A stretch of DNA of 64,000 nt from Cydia pomonella (GCF_033807575.1 NC_084721.1:4216001-4280000), one strand, 5' to 3'; positions 36,623 through 49,200 are shown, numbered from the stretch's first letter. Made by a program: numbers and translations. Notes: a model not told the origin generated them from the letters alone.

Positions 36623-37873
36623 ATGCGCGAGCGAACGGGTGCAGAAATGTCTATAGTAAAGTGCGCGCAGTGCAATATAGTTATAAACGAACTATTATGT
36701 TTCGTTCAAAACAAATTGGACGTAATGGATGAAGAAGGACTAGCTCGAGTGTGTGTGAGTGCATTCTCTGCCACAGAAATTGATATCGCAAAGGAGTTGT
36801 TGTTTAAATCAATTTCAACAACAAAACGAAATATTTCGCGGCGTAAAAATAAGGATCAAATGAACATCGCAGACATCATTTGTACATTTAAGGACCTAGA
36901 TCCTGATAACACGCCTATTTTCGTTGCAAAAGAATTGCAAAAATTACCTGCTTTGACTTTTGATCACGTTGACGTTACCTCTCTTCTGAAAGACATCGTT
37001 ACACTAAAATCATCCGTTACAAATCTCAGGGAAACGTGTGCTACCATCGACCAGATTAATGAGATTAAAACGGAGGTTCATAATTTAAAATATGCATCGG
37101 TTATAAACTTCGACCGGAATGTAAACACAAGACCACGGGGCGGTACGTGCTTGCTGAACAGCGGACCGATAGGACTTATGAATATTTCTGCGACTACCGA
37201 TGCAAATATCTCGCACATAAATAAAGCGCGTTCGCGGACGCTATCGCTGTCGCAGTCGCCCACAGGTGACTCGCCCAATAATGCAGGCGCCCTTGCACCT
37301 GAGGTTATAGAAGCACTGCCACTAAATACGGGAGGAGATAAGGCCGGCAACGGTGATTCATCGTTCCTGCCAAGCCGCTTAGACCCGATACAAATATTGA
37401 ACAGCTGTTCGGAACAACAACAAATGAGTTCTACTCATATAAGCGTGGACATAAATAAGGAGGATAAGTCTTTTGCAGAGATAGTTAGACAAGAAGGTGA
37501 ATGGAAAAATGCCGATACGGCTTCAGATTGGATTTTAAACCAGAAGAAGAAAAGTAAGAATAAATTAGAAGGAGTTCAGGGAAAGGCATCTTTTTTGCCG
37601 AGTGATAAATTCAAAGCCGCACAATTAAATGTATCTTTATTCGTGTCGAATGTTCACAAGGACACCTTGGAAAGTGACATTGTTGACTACATTTTTTCCA
37701 AAACGCAAGAGAGGATAGTTTTGCATAGAATAAAAAGTAAAATTGAAAAGAAGCATCATGCTTTTAAGGTGACAGTTCCTAGGCATAAACTTGATATGTT
37801 CCTGGATGATGAGCTATGGCCTGACGGGATAACATGCCGACGATTCATGCCATACAGAAAGGTAGCAAATTAA
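36623..37873 (+). CDS. LINE ORF1 protein
   Basis: 416 codons. It starts MRERTGAEMSIVKCAQC; the second Met (36647) could be the real start. The N-terminal 80 residues have two cysteines (CAQC) and a conserved helical block (LARVCVSAFSATEIDIAKEL) known from many insect LINE ORF1 proteins. A coiled-coil-like stretch, a Ser/Asn/Gly-rich linker and a C-terminal RRM-like fold (LFVSNVHKDTLESDIVDYI) follow. No CCHC zinc knuckles. ORF1 proteins bind element RNA and act as chaperones in the RNP; that role is inferred from the family. Confidence 0.8.
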   Translation: MRERTGAEMSIVKCAQCNIVINELLCFVQNKLDVMDEEGLARVCVSAFSATEIDIAKELLFKSISTTKRNISRRKNKDQMNIADIICTFKDLDPDNTPIFVAKELQKLPALTFDHVDVTSLLKDIVTLKSSVTNLRETCATIDQINEIKTEVHNLKYASVINFDRNVNTRPRGGTCLLNSGPIGLMNISATTDANISHINKARSRTLSLSQSPTGDSPNNAGALAPEVIEALPLNTGGDKAGNGDSSFLPSRLDPIQILNSCSEQQQMSSTHISVDINKEDKSFAEIVRQEGEWKNADTASDWILNQKKKSKNKLEGVQGKASFLPSDKFKAAQLNVSLFVSNVHKDTLESDIVDYIFSKTQERIVLHRIKSKIEKKHHAFKVTVPRHKLDMFLDDELWPDGITCRRFMPYRKVAN

Positions 37874-37888
37874 ATTCGTTATTAAAAT

Positions 37889-40680
37889 ATGATTAATACA
37901 ACATTAATATCATATAACTGTAAAAACGTTAAGAGATCTATAGATGGTATTAGACAACTATGCAAGATTGGGGATATCATTGCGCTTCAGGAGACTTGGT
38001 TGCTAAAATCGGATCTAGGTTTCTTAGCGACTGTGCACGACGACTTCGGGAGCACCGGGACGTCCGCCGTCGACGCTGCAGCCGGAATACTGCGAGGGAG
38101 GCCGCACGGAGGTGTGGCGCTGCTATGGCGGAAGTCTGTATTTCAGTGCGTGTCTGTGATACCGTGTGCTAGTCCCAGAATTACGGCGATACGTGCTACG
38201 ACCAATGATAAGCCTATTTTAGTTATTAGTGTATATATGCCTACCGATACGTTAGAGAATATGATAGAATTTACTGACTGTTTGAGTTCTATTAGTGCTA
38301 TTATAGATGACAGTGACGCTGAATCGGTATTTATTCTCGGAGACTTCAATGCACACCCTGGAGAGCGGTTTTACAATGAGCTCGTGAACTTTGCCGTGGA
38401 GCAGGAGTGGGTATGTGCCGACTTAGATATATTGAAGTCTTCGGGAGCATTTACTTTTGTAAGTGATGCACACGGCTGCAGACGTTGGCTTGATCATTGT
38501 ATAGTGACGAAAGCCGCAGCGCCGTGTGTCACTGATGTCTATGTTATGTATGATGTCCTCTGGTCTGACCATTTTCCGCTCATAGTTAAGTGTAACTTGG
38601 ATTTAATAACTAAGAAAAAAACTGTAAGTAATTTAGAGCTTAATAAAATAAAATGGGGCGAGAGAAACGATTACCAAGTAAGTGAGTACCTTAAAATTTG
38701 TACCTCTAAACTTAAAGAAATCGATTTCCCAGGCGAATGTCAAGTTTGTTGTGGGAGTTACTGTGGCAATGTGTCCCATAGGCAGTTAATCGACAAACTA
38801 TATAAGGAAACCATCGGGGCCCTATGTCACGCTGCCGCAGTGACGCACATAGCGAACAAGAGTGCGGGGAGGCGCCGGTTGGCTGGCTGGAACAAGCACG
38901 TGAGCGAGGCTCACAGGTACGCGAAGCTTAAATTTGCAATCTGGGAGTGGCACGGGAAACCACAAACAGGCTCGGTTTTCTCCGAAATGATAGACGCTCG
39001 TAAAGTTTTTAAAGGAAGGCTAAAGTGGTGTCAGAACCACCAGGACCAAATTAAAATGGACCGGTTGGCGTCTCATCACGCTAGCGGTGACTTTGCGAGC
39101 TTCTGGAAAGCTACAAACAAACTAAACCCTAACAGCAGCGTACCTGTGAGTGTCGATGGTATTTCCAATCCCAGGGAAATAGCAGACTTGTTCAAGCGCA
39201 AATTTACAGTTAGTTCTCCCTTGGGGCCTGCGTGTAGGGCTGACGGTGCTGGGTCGCAGAAAGGTGAGTTGTCTGTTTTTATCTATGCTAAAGATATTTG
39301 TAAAGTGATTAAAAACATGACAAAAGGGAAGTCACCTGGACGCGACGGTTTATGCATCGAACACCTGAGGCACGCGGGCCCTCATCTACCGCGTGTGCTG
39401 TCTCTGCTGTTCAACCTGTGCCTGAGCCACTCTTATCTGCCGCCTGAGTTGTTGGAGACTCTGGTGGTGCCCATTATTAAAAACCGGACAGGTGATGCAT
39501 CGGATGGGTCAAATTACAGGCCTATCTCCCTGGCTACAGTTGTGGCCAAGGTGTTTGACAGTGTGATTAACTCATATTTGAGAACCTATGTCAAACTTCA
39601 CGACAATCAGTTCGGATTTCGACCTGGGCTGTCTACAGAAACTGCAATCCTTAGCTTAAAGCACACTGTCAAATACTACACAGATAGAAAGACGCCTATA
39701 TACGCCTGTTTTTTGGACCTGTCTAAGGCATTCGATCTCGTCTCTTACGACATCTTATGGAAGAAATTACAGAAGTCGAGGCTACCATCAGAGTTCATTC
39801 ACCTTCTTAGGTACTGGTATCTTAATCAAGAAAACCGTGTGAGATGGGCGGGTGAGGTTACGGAAACATATAGGCTCGAATGTGGCGTACGACAAGGTGG
39901 GTTAAGCTCACCAATATTATTCAACCTGTATGTGGACGCGCTGAAGCTGCTCAGCTTAGCAGCACTCATGTCGGCTGCCATGTTGATGGCGTATGTCTAA
40001 ACAACATCAGTTACGCAGACGACATGGTGCTGCTGGCGCCCTCGGTCGGCGCTCTCCGCAAGCTTGTAGCCATATGCGAGTCCTATGCCTCGTCACACGG
40101 TTTGATTTACAATGGTAAAAAGAGCGAGGTAATGGTCTTTAAAGCCGGGAACAAATGCCCCTCGCATGTGCCCCCAGTTCGACTCAACGGGACCGGTCTC
40201 GTAAGAGTCAATAGGTTTAAATACTTAGGGCATATTGTTACCGACGACTTAAAGGACGATGAGGATATAGAGAGAGAACGGAGAGCGTTGTGTGTAAGGG
40301 CGAACATGCTGGCCCGAAGGTTTGCTAGATGTTCAAAAGGGGTAAAAGTAACTTTGTTTAAGGCGTTTTGTTCATCTTTTTACACAGGTAGCCTTTGGGT
40401 CAGCTATACCCAAAAATCGTATAATGCTCTGCGAGTGGTGTACAACAATGCCTTCAGGGTGCTGGTTGGGCTGCCTAGGTTCTGCAGCGCCTCCGCCATG
40501 TTTGCGGAGGCTCGAACCGACGGCTTCGCAGCAATTATACGCAAGAAAGCGGCCTCCTTACTACGTAGAACCAGGGATAGCACAAACAGCATTCTGAAGA
40601 TGATTGCTGATCACGTTTGTTGTCCCATAATGATAAGTTTAATTAAAATAATTAAGTCTAATATAACTTTTAAGTATTAA
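37889..40680 (+). pseudogene. LINE ORF2: endonuclease-reverse transcriptase, one frameshift
   Basis: The N-terminus is an exonuclease-endonuclease-phosphatase domain with the expected motifs: SYNCKN, LQETW, ILGDFNAHPG, RRWLDHCIV and SDHFPL. The reverse transcriptase follows, with KGKSPGRDGL, NYRPISLATV, NQFGFRPGLST, CFLDLSKAFD, GVRQGGLSSPILFNLYVDAL and the catalytic YADD box in ISYADDMVLL. The frame breaks between VDAL (about 39940) and LSSTHVGCHVDG. The downstream part, in the next frame, runs from YADD through the thumb and a C-terminal region to 40680. All catalytic residues are present, so a single indel appears to be the only lesion. Confidence 0.85.
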
Positions 40681-40775
40681 CATTAGTTTTTAAGTCATAT
40701 CTTATGTAATACTAACAAAAAAATGGGATCACTGTTATCTTGAAATAAAGAATTGATTGATTGATTGATTGATAG

Positions 40776-41900
40776 TAATTTGAGAATGATCCGGGGAAGT
40801 CTTTACTTACTGTCGAGCAGTGGATAATTATATTTTGGATAACTAGTAAACTACTTAAAGGGCTATTTTATTATTTTCGATCCCAACGCAACAACGCAAT
40901 GTTTTAAATTAGTATCAAACTGGTTCCCTTTGTTATTTTTAAGCTTGACCGCAAATGACTTCTCATTTAAATCCACATGAGGATAAGTACGTTGGAAATA
41001 AAAAGGACTTGATTAGGTCATTAAGTCAATCAATCTTGGCGGTTTAAATTTGTAAGACTACAAAGACTGATCTTGTGTCAAGAGATCTCATACACCGTGT
41101 TTTTTTTAAATTCCGTTTATTTCAAGGGTCCAGCATCCTTGAGCTTAAATTAAGTAACTTACTCAAAGACACCGGTATTCTAATTTATAATATTGATTAC
41201 CTCCATTTCGGAGATAATCAATAGTAAATTGTTATTTTTAAGGCCCCTACGAGCGTGTACACTTGCCTTAGGGTCTGTTTAAGCATTGATTAGTGTTTAG
41301 TATGAGTTCATACATTTGCTACTAAACGTAAGTACGAGTAATATCTCGGAGTACTATCACAGTTTTCAATTGTTTGGTTGAGTTAAATGTAATGCAAGTG
41401 TTACAACAACGCTATATGCAACATTTAATTACTTTTTATAAATATAAAAATAGTTAAAAAAATATCAGAAAAGATTTTTTTTCTGAAAATTGGCTACGCC
41501 ATTTTAGTTTCTTTAAACGTAGTTATCGATATCCCGAAGTTAACGGAATTCAATAAAAACACGGTGTATAATAATGTTTAAAATAATCTTAATTTTAAAT
41601 GTTTTTTAACTATTAAGAAAATTCCTACGTAAAGCATAGGTATCTACAGTATATATGGCCACATCCGAGGGCCGGCCTTAAACTTGCTACTTAGCTGCAC
41701 CGGCTCTACTAAGTAAGTAGGTAAGTAAACACTTTTTGTACAAGAAAAAATAATATTGATTACATGGTATAAATCACTGTTACATTATACTACTGGTGCA
41801 ACTTGAATATTATTTAAAAATACCATTTTTAGGGATCTTTCAGGTATATGATATGAGGTGGTATAAATTCATTTTTAAGAAAACGCTTCAATAGTTTATT
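40776..41900. other. AT-rich intergenic sequence
   Basis: Nothing recognised. 'aaattccgtttatttcaagg' and the flanking A/T tracts give no gene signal. Confidence 0.4.
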
Positions 41901-41904
41901 TTTG

Positions 41905-42495
41905 TTTTTAGGGTTCCGTACCAAAAAGGTACAAAAGGAAACCTTTTGGTGCGACTCTGTCCGTCCGTCCGTTTGTCTGTCTGTCACATCGCTAAATATG
42001 ACGAAAACCACTTAAGCTATCGATTTGAAATTTAGAGTAGTTATGAACAACGCGTACCCAAAAACATTGAAAGTATTTTATTTTTATTAACTATGGAAAA
42101 TGCCCAATATGAAGAGGGGGCAAAATTGCAAAGTCTAGTGACTAGATCAAGTGGGGTATCATTTGAACGAGCTCAAACTGTACATTCCAAAGCATTTTTT
42201 CTTTTTTTTATAGTGAAAAAAAAAATGATTTATGAGGGAAAATGTGAATAAAATACCATTCCGTCCGATAAAAATATCAAAGGGAAGGGAATATTTTTGA
42301 TTACTTATTAGCGAATTATTTGAAAGTGAAATTAATGCTTCGAAAATAAAGTGTTTAAATGGTTGTTTTTCTAAAAATGATCTTCTTATGAAAGGAAGTG
42401 CCGGGAAGATACGCGCTTTAGCTCGCATGACTCTTTATATCATGTGAGTGTACGGACATCGCCATTATTTGTGGCACGACAAGAACTTGGCCGAT
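41905..42495. repeat. dispersed repeat G, long copy
   Basis: It starts 'tttttagggttccgtaccaa', has '(gtcc)n'-like 'ctgtccgtccgtccg', and ends with 'acgcgctttagctcgcatga' and 'cgacaagaacttggccgatt'. It contains A-rich inner segments but no open frame. Confidence 0.55.
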
Positions 42496-42639
42496 TTTTT
42501 CTAAGTAATTTCGAACTCCATACAAAACGGCTTTCAGTAAAAAATATTCAATAAAAAAAACTATTCGCAGTAGTTTAAATATTTTCATGATAATATTTTG
42601 CATTGAAATATCTCCCACAATGGCTCTCAATAATAGTAT

Positions 42640-43070
42640 TTTATACAATCGTGATATAATTGAGCTTTTCAGTCAAGTACCGTATTTAGGCAACGAAGCT
42701 TGCTGAGTTGCCTAAGTAAGGTACGAGATTGAAAAGCTTGATTATATCACTATTATATACAGTACTTATTTTAAGAGTCATCTAAAATAATACTTTTTAT
42801 ACTTTAAAACCTAAATAATTAATTAATTTTGGTAAGTATCTCAGTAGACATAAACTCGTGACTCCCGCTCAGCGCCCCGCGCCCCTTTAGTCTTTTCTAT
42901 TCTATGTGAGAATGGCGGCACATGATTGATCAATTTTTTATAGTTCACTACAGCGTATCGAAATGAATCTTATAGTTGAGTGGAAGCTCATACATGAAAA
43001 GTACGCAATTATAGTTTGGTATACGCATCAACCATTATCGTCGACGAGTAGAAAAATAATACATATAACA
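42640..43070 (-). mobile_element. non-autonomous element containing MITE C
   Basis: Reverse counterpart of 45472-45905. Shared blocks are the family C palindrome, 'agtagacataaactcgtg' or 'tctactgagatacct', 'tcactacagcgtatcgaaat' and 'catgaaaagtacgcaattat' with 'cgtcgacgagtag'. Two copies of the same architecture show a real element of about 430 bp. Confidence 0.65.
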
Positions 43071-43597
43071 ATCGCATGTGTACAGCCGGAGCAAGCATCA
43101 ATAACCTCTTCTTTAGCAATGAACATAAGATTAGGAATTGCGATTACTACGCATAACTATGCGTTTTATTAAGATGCTCATACAAATATATAAATAGATA
43201 GGTACACAAAAAAGAACAAGGAACAGGTTCACCGGCTTGGGAAAACCCTGCACGCAACCTAGCCGGCTTGAGTGTGCTTGAGAATGCTTCATTCATAAAT
43301 TAATGTTAAATGAATTATCCAAGTTGTACACAGTCAAGTACTTTATAAATAATTGCTGCTTATGCTTAGCCATTTAGTGTATATTTATTTATTTAATATA
43401 ACATTGACAAGTTCGATAGAGCGACGATGCAAATGAAAATGCTTTTTGGGAAGTGTCGTGGAGAACGTCCAATAGTCTGACCATCACATACTAAGTTTTC
43501 ATTGTGTTAAATGTGTCGAGTTCGACTTCCCATACAAAGTTAAATAACTGGACGTACCTGTATCTATCTGTCTGTATCTCAATGACCAAAGCTCAGA

Positions 43598-43912
43598 AAC
43601 CGGTTAAATTTCCAAACCGTTATCATGTACTTGGCGCAAATCTTTTAATTTCCGATTCGTTCGAAAAACCGTTATTATTAAACCGGTTTTTATGATAACA
43701 GTTCTTGTCTGAATAAAGCAATAAAAACCGGTTTCTTCCTACGTCTGTGTCTATGTCCACGTGACACACCATCAGGCCGGCCGGCCGTTTCGTAGCTCGT
43801 CGAATAAACCGGTTTTTTTAGGTTACAATACAGTTCTTTAAACGTTCGTGTTCTTATAAAAATTCCGGAGGAAAAAATAAACCGGTTTTTACCGGTATTT
43901 TATAAACCGGTT
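43598..43912. promoter_or_regulatory. cluster of six AACCGGTT palindromes (Grainyhead-like sites)
   Basis: Exact AACCGGTT occurs at 43598, 43681, 43726, 43807, 43880 and 43905, plus several AACCG half sites and one ACCGGT at 43891. AACCGGTT is the consensus of Grainyhead/CP2 factors, which control insect epidermis and cuticle genes. A homotypic cluster could be an enhancer. A transposon with internal motif repeats would look the same, and no nearby gene is identified. Confidence 0.4.
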
Positions 43913-44379
43913 CCGAACCTCGTCAATGACCGGCTGGAGATTGACCAAAACCGAGACAGATAGACTATGCCCAGCAATGAGACACTATATTTATGACATA
44001 AATAAAATCCCGCATGAGTTTTCAATGCACTACCTACTTATAAGACATAAAGTCTCATAAAGGTGCCAGGCGACGGACTGTCATGCCATGCACAACGTTA
44101 AAGAGAATTAAAGGCTAGCGTGTTAGATGTGGGCTAGATGCACTAAGCTAAGCGGGTTTACTTCACTTAGTATCATTACTCAAAATCCTGACAGTGTGCG
44201 CACGACAAGAGTAAATATCTCGAAACTAGGTCGACACACGGCCCATACGGCCTAGTTTCGCATAATTTCATTGTCTACGTTGCACTTTTCTTGTTCAAAC
44301 AATTCGATTTTAAGCGTAAGCTGTAAGTATGTCCGCGGGCCAAGTGCTTGCTATGGGAGTCTCAAAACTTGCCAACTTC

Positions 44380-45356
44380 AATCATAGGAAGAGTTAAAGT
44401 CGGACCAAGCTATCTCTGCATGGCATTTACGAAGACAACATTATATTGGATAACTTGGATTGTACTTTGAGCTGGAGACCGCAGGTTGCCGAAATCAGTC
44501 GGAAGGTTACGGGCACCCTTCATGCTCTTAACAAACTCAGACACTTTTTGCCAGTCAAAACTAAAACTTTATTAGTTAACACCTTAATCCTACCCATTAT
44601 CGACTATGGTGATGTATGCTATCCTGACTTAAACGAAGAGCTACTTGACAAGTTGGACCGTCTTCTTAATAATTGTATCCGCTTTATCTTCTGTCTCCGG
44701 AAATATGATCATGTGTCCTCGTTTCGTTCCCAGTTGGGCTGACTCCCTATTCGTCAACGGCGTAATATTCGTATGCTCTGCACTCTCTATTCCATTCTCA
44801 ATGATCCACACTCCCCTGAATACCTTAAGTACTTCTTTCACTTTTATGGTGCTTCTCGTGACCGTCAATTTCGCTCTACTGGCAATCTCTCTCTTTCTAT
44901 CCCCACTCATAGAACAAGCTTCATGTCTAACTCTTACGCCATTCAGGCAGCACGTCTCTGGAACGGTCTTCCCCCTAACATTAGAAAAGCTCCCAACAAG
45001 TTTGCTTTCAAAAAATCTTTGCGTGATTTATTTGCTGGCAGTTTAAAGATCAATTAAGTATCAGTCTCACGAATCGGTTATGTATATTATGTATATATAT
45101 ATGTATATATATATATTTATTTATTTATGTAATGTATGTATGTGTCTTTATGTATTTAAGTAGTTTATAATTAATTTATGTGTATTAGGACTCTAATTCT
45201 TTCAATAACAATTTCTTTTAGTTTTAAACGCGCCGCCTACAATCTTTTCTGCTTTGCCCTAAGGTTGACTGGTAGAGAATGCCTCATGGCATTAAGTTCG
45301 CCTTTTGTACATTAAGTTTGTCTTTTGTGCAATAAAGTTTTTAAATAAATAAATTA
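44380..45356 (+). mobile_element. 5'-truncated LINE with reverse transcriptase C-terminus
   Basis: One frame from 44446 to 45057 codes the post-YADD part of a Jockey/CR1-type polymerase: LSWRPQVAEISRKVTGTLHAL, LPIIDYGDVCYPDL, LLNNCIRFIFCLRKYDHVSS, RTSFMSNSYAIQAARLWNGL, PPNIRKAPN. A TGA at 44740-44742 replaces the usual Trp codon (LGW-LPI), so the copy is dead. The 3' UTR ends 'gtgcaataaagtttttaaat', the tail also seen in fragments at 1.9 and 25.5 kb. Confidence 0.8.
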
Positions 45357-45471
45357 TATATGACATTTATAATGAGACTCCTTCACTCATTTGCTTTACA
45401 AGTTTTTTCAAGTCGCTGCAAAGTTAGCGTAGACGGACTCTATACAGTTAATTGAATTGAATTGAATGATT

Positions 45472-45905
45472 ATTTTTCTACTCGTCGACTGTAATGGTTG
45501 AAATAAGATTTCGTATACCAACTATAATTGCGTACTTTTCATGTATGGGCTCCCAGTTGGGAGTTCAACTATAATATTAATTTCGATACGCTGTAGTCAA
45601 CTGCAAAAAAAATGTGACCAATCACGTGCCATCACGCTCCCACAGAAAAGACTAAACTGGAAACAATGACAATAGTTGCCCGTTTATGTTTTTTGTATTG
45701 CATTTTTGTCTACTGAGATACCTACCAACTTTCATTAATTATTTAAGTTTTAGAGTAAAAAAGTATTATGTTAGATGACTCGTAGAAAAATTATTGTATA
45801 TAACAGTGATATAATCAGGCTTTTCAATCTCGTACCTTCAGAAAGCTATGTTGCCTAAGCACAGTACCTACTCGACTGAAAAAGCTCTTTATTATATCAT
45901 GATTG
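45472..45905 (+). mobile_element. non-autonomous element containing MITE C
   Basis: Direct-strand copy of the architecture at 42640-43070, from 'actcgtcgactgtaatggtt' to the family C palindrome at 45806-45901. The 7945-8161 segment is a third, shorter copy. Confidence 0.65.
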
Positions 45906-45914
45906 TAAAAAATA

Positions 45915-46200
45915 AAATTTAATGTGGGGGCAAAGTTGTTGTTCAACCACTCGTACTAATATTGATACCCGAGCAAGCGAAAGATTTCATAATTGAAAGT
46001 GAAATCTTGTGTTCAAAAGTGGAATCTTGAGCGTTGTGAGGGTTTCAAATTTTGCCGCCGAGAGAAACAACATTTTTCACCACACCAACGCAAAGAAAAT
46101 ACTAGCTGTAAAATATCAAATAAAATCAAACCAAATCAAATGAACGTTATTACATATTTATCATTCAAAATCATCATTTAAAAGTCAGTCCTACCAGCCT
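45915..46200 (+). repeat. dispersed repeat H
   Basis: 'ggaatcttgagcgttgtgag', 'ttttgccgccgagagaaaca' and 'ttcaccacaccaacgcaaag' recur at 51355-51520 as 'gaatcttgagcgttgcgagg', 'tttgctaccgagtgaaacac' and 'accacatcaacgtgag'. Family unknown. Confidence 0.5.
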
Positions 46201-49200
46201 AAGTAAACAACTCAAAATTTGCTTTAGATTACTTTGCGACACATGCGCATAAGATGCAAATTTCTCATCAGTTTTTTAACAATCAAGGAACCGTCACCAA
46301 CTGATGTGGTGAAAAATGGTATACATATGGCGGCGAGTGTGTTAATTGAATCCTGTACAAAGCGTAGGTGTCTCCTTACTGCCTATTAATAGAACGTCCC
46401 GAGCGTAGCGAGGTTACTTTGTCCGGGTAATTTTAACTAATGTCGTCATAGATCTTCCAACTATAGATTAGTCACAAGTAACACGTTATTAGCCCATTAC
46501 CTACTACGATCTAAACTTATAGATGGGATTCCCATACCGGAAAATAAGGAATAAATAATTAATAAAGAATAGATAAATCGGAAAATTCAACGACGAAGGC
46601 GAAACTGGCTTAGCAAGTTTTGGAGCTTGTGGTAGTTGTGGTTTGAATTACCTACTGCCAAAAAAATGTTGTTTGGCGTACAGTGGCGAAGTTATTAGCC
46701 GTGAGAGCCTATATGTATAGAAATAGATGTCATTTCAAACTGCGACTTTTATTTAGGTGTCACTACACGACTGTTATTACTAAACCGATAAAATAAATAC
46801 TTCACACTATTTTCTTATTAGTAAAGCACATTTAAATACGAGGCATAGTAAATTAACATAACACATTACCATATAGAAATAAAAATGTCCAAAGTTAGTA
46901 TTACTGTTTGCAGTATGTGAGACGTGTCACACTTGCAGTTTTCTCCAAAACAAGCAGCATAACTCCTTATCCGTATAACTTACATTAAAGTTCTATGCAT
47001 CATTGGACAGATAATTAAATTTCGCGTATATACAATCATGCATGATTTAGTGCAAATAATGTGTTATTTAACGCTGGTTGGCCATTATAAATATATAAAA
47101 ATAAATAAATATTATAGGACATTATTACACAAATACATATTATTATGTCTTTGTGATCCATATAATCTGAATACGTCTTCTCTCAAATACTTGTTAATAT
47201 TTAATTAGGCAAAGTTACTAACGCCAGTTTTACAGACATAAGTACATTAGTAGTGTTAATTCAGAAAAATAAATGGAAGTAGATATATCAGTTTTAAGCT
47301 GTTTACGAGATGTGCCATTCGCGCTATATATTTTCGTCCTCGTAAAATGTCATTTCCTGGATTGAGTTTTAAGTAACTAGAACGATTTTATATCAGAGTA
47401 TTTTACTATTTAATGGCTCGTATTCATAGATATAAGAAGTAAGGAGATTTATAACGAAGCATAATTTCAACGAGTCTCGCTGTCTCCAACTGTCCCCCAC
47501 CACATCATTAAAGGCGTGGCCAGACAACCAACTCACGCGCTGTGATTGGCCAAACCGCGCGGTGTAGGAGCCTAGAGCGGCGGCACTAGAGTGAAGACAA
47601 TTCGATAGAGCTATCGATATTTTACATGTTCTGAAAATGACCTTAGAGTTTTGACATATTTGTTTTAAGTAATAATTGCCATAGACTTAATTTATATTCC
47701 TTTAAATTTTTGACCTTATTTACGAGCTAAGAATTTTAAGGTACGTGTAAGGTATATTAGTTGAGCCATAAGTTCTCTCACAAAGGTTTTTACTGATAAA
47801 ATGTAATACAAAGCTTTTAATTAAAAAAAAAAACATGTACCATGATGCGAAAGCTTGTTTATGCTTAACTAATCAAATTGGTTTAAATTTCAGTAATTAT
47901 TTGATGTAATGTTTGTTTAAATTGTTTACTTTGGGATTGTCGTTAGACGCGAGCGCTTCATTAAAAAAAAAGTTTCAGTTTATTATATTTACATATTTCG
48001 TCACCAATTGAAAGCAATTCCAGCATGTTATATAGTAAGTATAATGCACCATTAAATAAGCTTTTATATCATATGTACGAATAATAAGGAAACAGTAATC
48101 ATAATTATCAGTAAAAATCTTTCTGATAGAACTTTTGGATCGACTAAGTATACAATATACTATTATTTTAAACATATTTATATTCTATCTGTAACTGTAA
48201 CTGGAAACATTTTTCTTGAAAATGATCCGAACAAATAACACTTTTCTCGCTCATAAACCAGTTAGGGCCCTCTTCTTGTAGCATCTATCCATTTTTCGTT
48301 AATACTGGGATTTTTAGGGAAACTGAAAAAAAATGCAATCATGAACATATTTCTTTTTTGACTCACTGTAAACTGTACCTCTGTAAATTCCATTCACCAC
48401 CGTTTCTTTTTCAATTGTTTACTCTAAATAATTGTATATTATTATTTTCAATTGAAGTATTGTTTTTTTTTTAACTTGTAAACCTTATTATCCACCACAG
48501 GACAGGCTATGCCTAGTGTGGGGGCCAGCATAAATGTAATACTGTTATTATTTTATTTCTGAAATAAAACATTTGTACAATTGTACTTAATTAAATCAGT
48601 TTATTTTTTGGCTTACCTTTTCGATTTTTAATCCAAATTAAAAAGTATTAAATTAAACATTAGGTGCATATAAAATAATTGTAAAATTTTACTTGAAAAA
48701 TTCGTATGAAAGTAATTATTTTTAATGTGTGTATACACCATATCCAAACATTTTTATCGATAACGCTCAAAGATCAATTATATGCACGAGCACCACTCTA
48801 CTTCGCGGCGTCAATGAAGGGAGCGGTTGGCGGTCGTACCAAGAAACAATAATGTCCCTGTGAATATCGTTAGCGGTTTAATGCATTGCGCCGTTGCTAA
48901 GGACACTACAAATAGTTTTCCATGCCAAAGCGTCAATGTAGAATGCATAGACAAATTGCCACGCGTTTGTATGACAACATGGTCTGACTCAGAAAAATCA
49001 TATGTCACTGGATTTATTTTTAAAATGTGTGGTTTTATTGACTAATACGTGAAAAAAAATGTACTATGTAACTCCATGATCCTTATAGTTTTTGGATGCA
49101 CTCCTATTTCGACACAAAATAGCGCTATAATTCGGCATTTCAATAAAATTGACGCGCACATTGTTCAATGACAGCTAAGTTGCTACTGTCTTACGGCGGG

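Larger units (their letters stand above)
36567..40775 (+). mobile_element. nearly full-length non-LTR retrotransposon (Jockey/CR1 group)
   Basis: A two-ORF LINE with a 55-base 5' leader, ORF1 at 36623-37873, a 15-base gap, then ORF2 from 37889 with endonuclease and reverse transcriptase, an AT-rich 3' UTR and a (attg)n tail at 40751-40774. ORF2 is broken only by one frameshift near 39935-39960, so this is a young copy. No clear target duplication was found. The clade is uncertain; the absence of an RNase H domain and the endonuclease type point to the Jockey/CR1/L2 side. Confidence 0.85.

Noticed and set aside
36623..40680. Host genes in the two long plus-strand frames
   Set aside because: Endonuclease and reverse transcriptase motifs and the two-ORF layout identify a LINE.
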